A DNA stretch of 11,541 nt. It comes from Endobugula sp047619205. Lineage in GTDB: Bacteria > Pseudomonadota > Gammaproteobacteria > Pseudomonadales > Cellvibrionaceae. The notes below the pieces were generated by a model, which saw only the letters and a list, made by a program, of their open reading frames with translations, had not been told where the DNA came from and made no database searches. Below, one piece after another: positions 6,834 to 11,541 of this stretch. Numbering within the stretch: position 1 is the first letter of the stretch; each line of letters starts with the position of its first letter. The position numbers were made by a program, and so were the translations under genes. Location: positions 1 through 11,541 of the forward strand of contig JBLHJR010000087.1 in assembly GCA_047619205.1 (NCBI GenBank), read 5' to 3'.

Positions 6834-7229
6834 ATGGAAACGATTGTAATTGTTGTTCATATATTAGTTGCGTTGGCAATTATTGGTTTGATATTAATGC
6901 AGCAAGGTAAAGGTGCTGAAGCGGGTGCCTCATTTGGCGGTGGTGCATCACAAACGGTTTTTGGTAGTCGGGGTGGTAGTAATTTCTTTGCTAGAGCTAC
7001 TGGTGTGCTGGCTTTTGTTTTTTTCGCAACCAGTTTTTCTTTAGCAATCATTGCTAAAGAAAAAACCGGCATTAGTGTTGATGTGGGTATTCCATCGGTT
7101 CTTGAGCAACCGGTGGTTGAATCGGAAATCCCTGTAGTGGAGGCTTCAGAATCAGCAGAGCAAACCCTAGAGTCAGAACTCCCTGTCGTTATTCGAGAGG
7201 CAGTGAACGAGAGCGCTCCGGCTAAGTAA
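6834..7229 (+). CDS. secG: Preprotein translocase subunit SecG
   Basis: SecG is the small accessory subunit of the SecYEG channel that stimulates SecA-driven protein export. The 131 residues contain two hydrophobic segments (about 3-22 and 55-74) flanking the conserved cytosolic loop QQGKGAEAGASFGGGASQ (23-40) and VFGSRGG (42-48). A tail of about 55 residues follows, rich in Glu, Val, Ser and Pro, with an approximate internal repeat, VESEIPVV (95-102) and LESELPVV (112-119). Variable acidic tails are common in SecG. TAGGT (6821-6825) lies 8 bases before the ATG. It starts 52 bases after tpiA and ends only 14 bases before tRNA-Leu, so the tRNA is probably cut out of the secG transcript, as with secG-leuU in E. 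coli. Confidence 0.96.
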   Translation: METIVIVVHILVALAIIGLILMQQGKGAEAGASFGGGASQTVFGSRGGSNFFARATGVLAFVFFATSFSLAIIAKEKTGISVDVGIPSVLEQPVVESEIPVVEASESAEQTLESELPVVIREAVNESAPAK

Positions 7230-7243
7230 TTTTTAGCGTAAAT

Positions 7244-7328
7244 GCCCAAGTGGTGGAATTGGTAGACACGCTATCTTGAGGGGGTAGTGGCGAAAGCTGT
7301 GCCGGTTCAAGTCCGGCCTTGGGCACCA
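7244..7328 (+). tRNA. tRNA-Leu (anticodon GAG)
   Basis: This is an 85-nt class II tRNA. The acceptor GCCCAAG (7244-7250) pairs with CTTGGGC (7318-7324), followed by discriminator A and an encoded CCA (7326-7328). The anticodon stem CTATC/GGTAG has one G-U pair and encloses loop TTGAGGG, giving GAG at 7278-7280, which reads CUC and CUU. A variable arm (GGC-GAAA-GCT) and T-arm GCCGG/CCGGC are present. It corresponds to leuU after secG in E. coli. Eight T residues follow directly (7329-7336), which may help 3' end formation. Confidence 0.97.
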
Positions 7329-7383
7329 TTTTTTTTCTTTTATACTATTGTTCTAATAACTTGATCATTAAGGGTTTTTTGTC

Positions 7384-7420
7384 TTGACCAGCAGGCATCC
7401 TATCCCTATACTGCGCTCCC
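7384..7420 (+). promoter_or_regulatory. Strong sigma70 promoter with rRNA-type discriminator, for tRNA-fMet and rimP-nusA-infB
   Basis: TTGACC (7384-7389) and TATACT (7407-7412) each match the sigma70 consensus at five of six bases and are exactly 17 bp apart. The bases after the -10, GCGCTCCC (7413-7420), closely resemble the GC-rich discriminator of rRNA P1 promoters, which makes such promoters sensitive to ppGpp/DksA. A start near 7419-7421 is predicted. This fits growth-rate control of initiator tRNA and translation factors; the regulation is inferred. Confidence 0.8.
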
Positions 7421-7554
7421 TTGATTGAGCAATAGCTTGTTAAGAGATTGGTTTAAGGTGGTTAATTCGGCCTTTAAATCAAGCACCTAGGGGAGTTCAA
7501 CGCCCTCTAGTAATAGGCCTAAAGTGATGATTTTAGGTGTGTATGTTGTACTGG
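7421..7554 (+). other. Structured 5' leader of the tRNA-fMet transcript
   Basis: About 134 bases separate the predicted start from the mature tRNA 5' end. Three stem-loops can be drawn: GGTTTAAGG (7460-7468) with CCTTTAAATC (7471-7480 region, one bulge and a G-U pair), CTAGGGG (7487-7493) with CCTCTAG (7504-7510), and CCTAAA (7518-7523) with TTTAGG (7532-7537). None ends in a U-run. Such a leader needs endonucleolytic removal or RNase P. No open frame with a ribosome site is evident. Confidence 0.4.
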
Positions 7555-7631
<77 letters not shown>

Positions 7632-7735
7632 ATTTTTCTATTTGCTGTTAGAATAGGAAGCAAAGGTAATATCCTTTGACAGTATTATATGTAGAGTGAT
7701 TTGATTAAGGATGTATCGAGTCGGCTGCATAATGT

Positions 7736-7760
7736 AAAGGCCCCGTATTGGGGTTTTTTT
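7736..7760 (+). terminator. Intrinsic terminator 1 after tRNA-fMet
   Basis: CCCC (7741-7744) pairs with GGGG (7750-7753) around GTATT; AAAGG before it can extend pairing into the following seven T (7754-7760) through two G-U and three A-U pairs. It lies about 105 bases after the tRNA 3' end. The short GC core suggests partial rather than complete termination. Confidence 0.75.
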
Positions 7761-7842
7761 GTATCTGCTACTTGGCTTGTAGATGCGTAGGCAAGTAATT
7801 GGTTTCGGGGCCTTGGTACTAGGGCGGTCGAAATGTATGAAG

Positions 7843-7863
7843 TGGGCCTTGTGCCCATTTTTT
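7843..7863 (+). terminator. Intrinsic terminator 2 upstream of rimP
   Basis: TGGGC (7843-7847) pairs with GCCCA (7853-7857) around loop CTTGT, followed by six T (7858-7863). The stem is only 5 bp, so moderate strength is expected. It is 64 bases before the rimP start codon, which makes it a plausible attenuator for rimP-nusA-infB. Confidence 0.65.
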
Positions 7864-7927
7864 GTTTGTGTTTAGCGTCGCTTTCGGTAGATCTAAAACC
7901 TTGAGTGAGCTTAGGTAAGGTAAGATA

Positions 7928-8392
7928 ATGGCATCAGTGCAAGAAAGGCTACACGCGTTAGTTGAGCCGGTAGTGCAGGCATTAGAGTGTGAGTTGTGGG
8001 GCTTAGAGTATTTGACTCAGGGGCGTCAGGCAACATTACGAATTTATATTGAAAAGCCAACGGAAGATGGTGTTGGTTTACACGATTGTGAAAAAATCAG
8101 TCGTCAAGTCAGTAGTGTATTGGATGTTGAAGATCCTATAGCGAGTCACTATACGCTTGAGGTTTCTTCTCCAGGTATGGATCGGCCGCTGTTTACTCTT
8201 GACCAGTTTTCGCGTTCAGTAGGTGAAAAAGTAGCGATTAAGTTAAGCCGAAAATTCGAAGAGCGTAAAAAGTTTGCTGGCGTTATTGTCGGTGTTGAAA
8301 GTGACGAGATTATATTGCGGGTAGAAGATGAAGAATACTTGCTTCCCGTTGAGTTGATTGAAAAAGCGAATATTATTCCTACATTTAAATAA
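7928..8392 (+). CDS. rimP: Ribosome maturation factor RimP
   Basis: RimP binds pre-30S particles and promotes assembly of the 16S rRNA 3' domain region with early and central proteins such as S19 and S12. The 154-residue protein matches the family length. The N-terminal domain includes LECELWGLEY (19-28), LRIYIE (37-42) and DCEKISRQVSSVLDVEDPI (53-71), ending in the signature EVSSPGMDRPLF (78-89); the C-terminal SH3-like domain covers roughly 95-154 with KVAIKL (101-106). AAGG (7917-7920) sits 7 bases before the ATG. It is the first gene of rimP-nusA-infB, with nusA 46 bases downstream, and lies behind two terminators, so its expression probably depends on read-through or a local promoter. 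Confidence 0.97.
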   Translation: MASVQERLHALVEPVVQALECELWGLEYLTQGRQATLRIYIEKPTEDGVGLHDCEKISRQVSSVLDVEDPIASHYTLEVSSPGMDRPLFTLDQFSRSVGEKVAIKLSRKFEERKKFAGVIVGVESDEIILRVEDEEYLLPVELIEKANIIPTFK

Positions 8393-8438
8393 TATTTATT
8401 GAATTAAAATTTTGTATGCAGTGTTAAGAGGCACAACT

Positions 8439-9938
8439 ATGGGCAAAGAAATATTGTTGGTAGCTGAAGCAGTTTCTAACGAAAAAGGTGTTGATGCAGA
8501 AGTTATTTTTGATGCATTAGAATTGGCGTTAGCAACAGCAACTAAGAAGCGTTACGACGAAGATTCCACTATTGTGGTGAATATTGATCGTGAAACCGGT
8601 GAGTATGAAACTTTCCGTAGCTGGGAAGTGGTTGATGATGAGACCTTGGCGTTATTAGGGACTCAATTCACTACGGAAGAAGCTATTGAGGAAGATCCCG
8701 AGCTAAAACCCGGTGATGTGCATACAGCGCAGATTGAAAATGTAGACTTTGGGCGTATTGCTGCGCAAACGGCTAAGCAAGTCATTGTACAAAAAGTACG
8801 TGAAGCTGAGCGTGAACAAGTCGTAGAAGAATATCGCGATAGAGTAGGCGAGTTAATTAGTGGTACCGTAAAAAAAGTGACGCGCGATAATATTATTGTT
8901 GATCTAGGTAATAATGCAGAAGGCTTGTTGCCCCGAGAAGAATTGGTTGGCCGAGAAATTTATCGCATGGGCGATCGTATTCGTAGCATGTTGATGGAGG
9001 TTCGCAGTGAAATGCGTGGCCCTCAGTTGTATTTGAGTCGAGCAAGTTCGGAAATGCTGATTGAGCTTTTCCGTATTGAAGTGCCAGAAATTGCAGAAGA
9101 AGTGATTGAGCTTAAAGCGGCTGCTCGCGATCCAGGTTCTCGTGCAAAGATTGCCGTTAAAACCAATGATGGACGTATTGATCCTGTTGGCGCCTGTGTC
9201 GGTATGCGCGGCGCTCGTGTGCAAGCGGTCTCTAATGAATTAGCTAATGAGCGTATTGACATTATTTTGTGGGATGATAATCCCGCACAATTTGTGATTA
9301 ATGCGATGGCGCCAGCTGAAATTGAATCCATAGTTGTTGATGAAGAAGCCAACTCGATGGATGTCGCGGTAGCAGAAGATAATTTAGCGATGGCGATTGG
9401 TCGTGGCGGACAGAATGTACGTTTAGCTTCTGAGCTTTCTGGCTGGGAAGTGAATGTCATGAGCATTGAGCAGTGGGAAGAGAAACAGCAGAAAGAAACG
9501 GGTGGGCAAGTTGATTTGTTTATTGATGTTCTTGATGTTGATGAAGATATTGCTGCGGTATTAGTTGAAGAAGGCTTTACCAGTCTGGAAGAAGTGGCTT
9601 ATGTTCCTCTAGAAGAAATGTTAGCGATTGAAGGCTTCGATGAAGATATTGCCAATGAGTTACGCTCTCGCGCAAAAGATGCCTTGTTAACTAAAGCTTT
9701 AGCATCTGAAGAGCAGCTTGAAGGTGCTGAGCCAGCGGAAGATTTGCTAACGATGGAAGGTATGGATAATACCTTGGCGTCGGTATTGGCAAAGCGTGGT
9801 GTTGTCACAATGGAAGATTTAGCCGAGCAAGCTGTTGATGAGCTGCTCGATATTGATGGTATGACAGAAGAGCGTGCAGCGACATTAATTATGAAAGCGC
9901 GTGAACCTTGGTTTGCCTCTAGCGAAGCCAATGAGTAA
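8439..9938 (+). CDS. nusA: Transcription termination/antitermination factor NusA
   Basis: NusA binds RNA polymerase at the RNA exit channel and modulates pausing, intrinsic termination and rRNA/lambda-type antitermination. The 499 residues (495 in E. coli) show the N-terminal polymerase-binding domain (1 to about 130), S1 domain (about 135-200), KH1 with GMRG (255-258), KH2 with GRGG (321-324), and two C-terminal acidic repeats (about 360-415 and 434-488) known to contact the alpha CTD and mask RNA binding. I start at ATG 8439 because AAGAGG (8426-8431) is 7 bases upstream and MGKEIL aligns with E. coli MNKEIL; the frame extends to a TTG at 8412 but those nine residues include the ribosome site. 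infB follows after 17 bases. NusA could act on the terminators upstream of rimP, giving feedback on its own operon (inferred). Confidence 0.98.
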   Translation: MGKEILLVAEAVSNEKGVDAEVIFDALELALATATKKRYDEDSTIVVNIDRETGEYETFRSWEVVDDETLALLGTQFTTEEAIEEDPELKPGDVHTAQIENVDFGRIAAQTAKQVIVQKVREAEREQVVEEYRDRVGELISGTVKKVTRDNIIVDLGNNAEGLLPREELVGREIYRMGDRIRSMLMEVRSEMRGPQLYLSRASSEMLIELFRIEVPEIAEEVIELKAAARDPGSRAKIAVKTNDGRIDPVGACVGMRGARVQAVSNELANERIDIILWDDNPAQFVINAMAPAEIESIVVDEEANSMDVAVAEDNLAMAIGRGGQNVRLASELSGWEVNVMSIEQWEEKQQKETGGQVDLFIDVLDVDEDIAAVLVEEGFTSLEEVAYVPLEEMLAIEGFDEDIANELRSRAKDALLTKALASEEQLEGAEPAEDLLTMEGMDNTLASVLAKRGVVTMEDLAEQAVDELLDIDGMTEERAATLIMKAREPWFASSEANE

Positions 9939-9955
9939 CAGATTGAGGAAATAAA

Positions 9956-11541
9956 ATGGCAGATGTAACAGTTAGCGATCTTGCTAAATTAGTCGGTGCT
10001 TCAGTTGATCGATTACTCGGGCAAATGAAAGAAGCGGGCTTATCACATGGCTCGGCAGATTCTTACGTGTCTGATGAAGAAAAACAAATGCTATTAGCAT
10101 TTTTGAAGACCAGTCATGGTGAAGAAACCGCTGCGCCTAAAAAAATCACACTAAAGCGTAAAACTACCAGTACTTTAAAAACGGGTAGCGGTTCGACGCG
10201 TAAAACAGTCAATGTTGAGGTGCGTAAGAAGCGTACTTATGTAAAGCGAGATGCTGAAGAGGTAAGTGTAAGTGGTGAAGCGGATGTTGTTGCTGAGTCG
10301 GTTGTCGATGAGAGCGCTACCGTTGTTGAGCCAGTAATAGAGCAGCCAGTAGAAAAAGAAGTGACTGAGTCTTCAGTTACTGATGCAGTCGCTACCACCA
10401 CCATACTCAAAAAGTCGGTATTGGTTGATGATGTCGAGGCTAAACGTCAGGCTGCATCTGCAGCAAGACAACTTGCGGATGCTGACACCAAGGCACGGCA
10501 TGACGACCTGCTAGCCAAAAAAGCCGCTGAAAAGCTTAAGCAGAAAGAGCGCGAAGAGCTTGATCCCAAACAAAAACAAGCGGCGATAGAAGCGCAAACG
10601 TTAAAAGCTCAGCAAGAAGAAGAAAAAGGTAAGCACGGACGTAAAAAAGAAAAAACGGGTGCTGATGAAAATGGGCGTAAAACAAAAATTGTTCGCAAAG
10701 GTGCTGGCGGAGGATCGAAAAAATCAGCTAGTAAAATTCATTTGTCGCGTTTGTCGGATGATTATGAAGACGATTCCGCTGTGCGTCGCCGAGGCGGCCG
10801 CAACTCAAAAGCTAATTCTCATGGGTTTAAGAAACCAACGGTGCAAATGATTCACGAAGTACAAATTCCTGAAATGGTTTCAATACCAGATCTTGCTCAG
10901 CGTATGAATATTAAGGCATCTTTATTGATTAAAGAATTAATAAAGATGGGCGTGATGGCAACGATTAATGAGCCTTTAGATCAAGAATCGGCTCAGTTAG
11001 TGGTAGAGGAATTAGGTCATACAGCAGTGCTTGTGAGTGGTAATGCGGTAGAAGAAAGTTTGCAAGAAGACTTAGAAACTTTAGGTGATGAATCTGCTCG
11101 CGCCCCAGTAGTGACCGTTATGGGCCACGTAGACCATGGTAAAACTTCGCTATTGGATTATATTCGTAAGGCTAAAGTGGCTGACGGCGAAGCCGGCGGC
11201 ATTACCCAGCATATTGGTGCTTACCGCGTGCAAACCGATCACGGTGAAATTACCTTCTTAGACACTCCCGGACATGCCGCATTTACGGCTATGCGTGCGC
11301 GTGGTGCACAATGTACAGACGTAGTGATCCTTGTGGTTGCTGCCGATGATGGCGTTATGCCGCAAACAGAAGAAGCGGTTTTGCATGCTCGTGCAGCCGG
11401 CGTGCCGATCGTAGTTGCGGTGAATAAGTGTGATAAAGAAAGTGCTGACCCTGATCGCGTTAAAAATGAATTAGTCGCAAAAGGCGTGATCCCTGATGAT
11501 TGGGGTGGCGATACACAGTTTATTAATGTCTCCGCACATAC
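9956..11541 (+). CDS. infB: Translation initiation factor IF2 (5' part, truncated by window edge)
   Basis: IF2 is the GTPase that brings fMet-tRNA to the 30S subunit and promotes 50S joining. The frame is open from ATG 9956 to the window end (528 codons) with no frameshift; the downstream beta-barrel and fMet-binding C-terminal domains are missing. Visible parts are an N-terminal IF2_N domain (1 to about 50), a basic associated segment (about 61-98, KKITLKRKT), a charged Lys/Glu/Ala-rich linker to about 295, a second IF2_N domain (about 300-360), and the G domain from about 383: G1 GHVDHGKT (390-397), G2 around T417 (GGITQHIGAY), G3 DTPGH (436-440), G4 NKCD (490-493), and G5 SAH at the very end. 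G4 has Cys and G5 His where E. coli has Ile and Lys. GAGGAA lies just before the ATG. It follows nusA in the conserved operon. Confidence 0.98.
   Translation, partial: MADVTVSDLAKLVGASVDRLLGQMKEAGLSHGSADSYVSDEEKQMLLAFLKTSHGEETAAPKKITLKRKTTSTLKTGSGSTRKTVNVEVRKKRTYVKRDAEEVSVSGEADVVAESVVDESATVVEPVIEQPVEKEVTESSVTDAVATTTILKKSVLVDDVEAKRQAASAARQLADADTKARHDDLLAKKAAEKLKQKEREELDPKQKQAAIEAQTLKAQQEEEKGKHGRKKEKTGADENGRKTKIVRKGAGGGSKKSASKIHLSRLSDDYEDDSAVRRRGGRNSKANSHGFKKPTVQMIHEVQIPEMVSIPDLAQRMNIKASLLIKELIKMGVMATINEPLDQESAQLVVEELGHTAVLVSGNAVEESLQEDLETLGDESARAPVVTVMGHVDHGKTSLLDYIRKAKVADGEAGGITQHIGAYRVQTDHGEITFLDTPGHAAFTAMRARGAQCTDVVILVVAADDGVMPQTEEAVLHARAAGVPIVVAVNKCDKESADPDRVKNELVAKGVIPDDWGGDTQFINVSAH

Larger units (their letters stand above)
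7632..7927 (+). other. Attenuation zone between tRNA-fMet and rimP
   Basis: The 296-base spacer contains no gene but much RNA structure: CTATT/AATAG (7638-7656), a perfect CAAAGG-TAATAT-CCTTTG hairpin (7661-7678), and two intrinsic terminators listed separately. In E. coli the equivalent interval is where RNase III releases the tRNA and where part of the transcripts terminate before the nusA genes; the hairpins here could play the same part. Two weak promoter-like pairs exist: TTGACA (7676-7681) with TTTGAT at 18 bp, and TTGGTA (7813-7818) with TATGAA (7836-7841) at 17 bp. Confidence 0.5.

Noticed and set aside
6857..7249. 130-codon open frame on the minus strand opposite secG
   Set aside because: It mirrors SecG codon structure, has no family resemblance, and secG on the plus strand is unambiguous.
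7329..7336. T8 run directly after tRNA-Leu as a terminator
   Set aside because: No separate hairpin precedes it; only the tRNA itself could act as the stem, with ACCA between. It may assist 3' end formation, but I cannot call a terminator.
7645..7651. Single CTGTTAG copy downstream of tRNA-fMet, matching the heptamer array
   Set aside because: A single 7-base match is expected by chance in a window of this size.
8412..8438. TTG 8412 as the nusA start
   Set aside because: The extension would include the AAGAGG ribosome site; ATG 8439 has ideal spacing and aligns with known NusA N-termini.
9023..9466. 147-codon minus-strand open frame inside nusA
   Set aside because: Its Ser/Ala/Thr/Ile-rich translation is typical of an antisense shadow, and it lies within the conserved KH-domain coding region.
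10659..10850. 63-codon plus-strand open frame inside infB
   Set aside because: It is out of frame with the intact infB reading frame and lies in its low-complexity linker.

Overview
The window looks like the chromosome of a gammaproteobacterium. It carries a conserved information-processing and envelope gene block in the order yhbY (minus strand) / rlmE - ftsH - folP - glmM - tpiA - secG - tRNA-Leu(GAG) - tRNA-fMet(CAU) - rimP - nusA - infB. Placing tpiA between glmM and secG matches my recollection of Pseudomonas-type chromosomes; E. coli keeps tpiA elsewhere. The FtsH C-terminus (PIGGPANEV) is also Pseudomonas-like. By eye, base composition is moderate and codon use is similar across all genes, so nothing looks recently imported. 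A Pseudomonadales/Cellvibrionales-type bacterium is my inference; the sequence does not prove it.

Layout. Positions 1-134 are a perfect 7-bp tandem repeat (at least 19 copies, cut by the window edge) that begins at the stop codon of yhbY. yhbY and rlmE diverge from a 220-bp spacer. A 358-bp spacer rich in inverted repeats separates rlmE from ftsH. A strong intrinsic terminator closes ftsH. folP, glmM, tpiA, secG and tRNA-Leu then follow on the plus strand with no convincing terminator between them. A near-consensus sigma70 promoter with an rRNA-type GC-rich discriminator lies between the two tRNAs and should drive tRNA-fMet and, by read-through, rimP-nusA-infB. Two intrinsic terminators sit between tRNA-fMet and rimP, so the translation-factor genes probably lie behind an attenuation zone. 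infB runs off the right edge after 528 codons.

How the genes work together. YhbY, RlmE and RimP act in ribosome assembly or rRNA modification. tRNA-fMet and IF2 act in initiation, and NusA in elongation, termination and antitermination. FtsH and SecG serve membrane proteostasis and protein export. FolP, GlmM and TpiA supply folate, UDP-GlcNAc precursor and triose phosphate. All intact genes have their catalytic residues.

I did not find an undescribed multi-gene system here. The points most worth a second look are the heptamer array, an initiator tRNA with an apparent U1:U72 mismatch, the promoter/terminator layout around the fMet tRNA, an FtsH lacking the usual FLGR segment, and palindromes upstream of ftsH.
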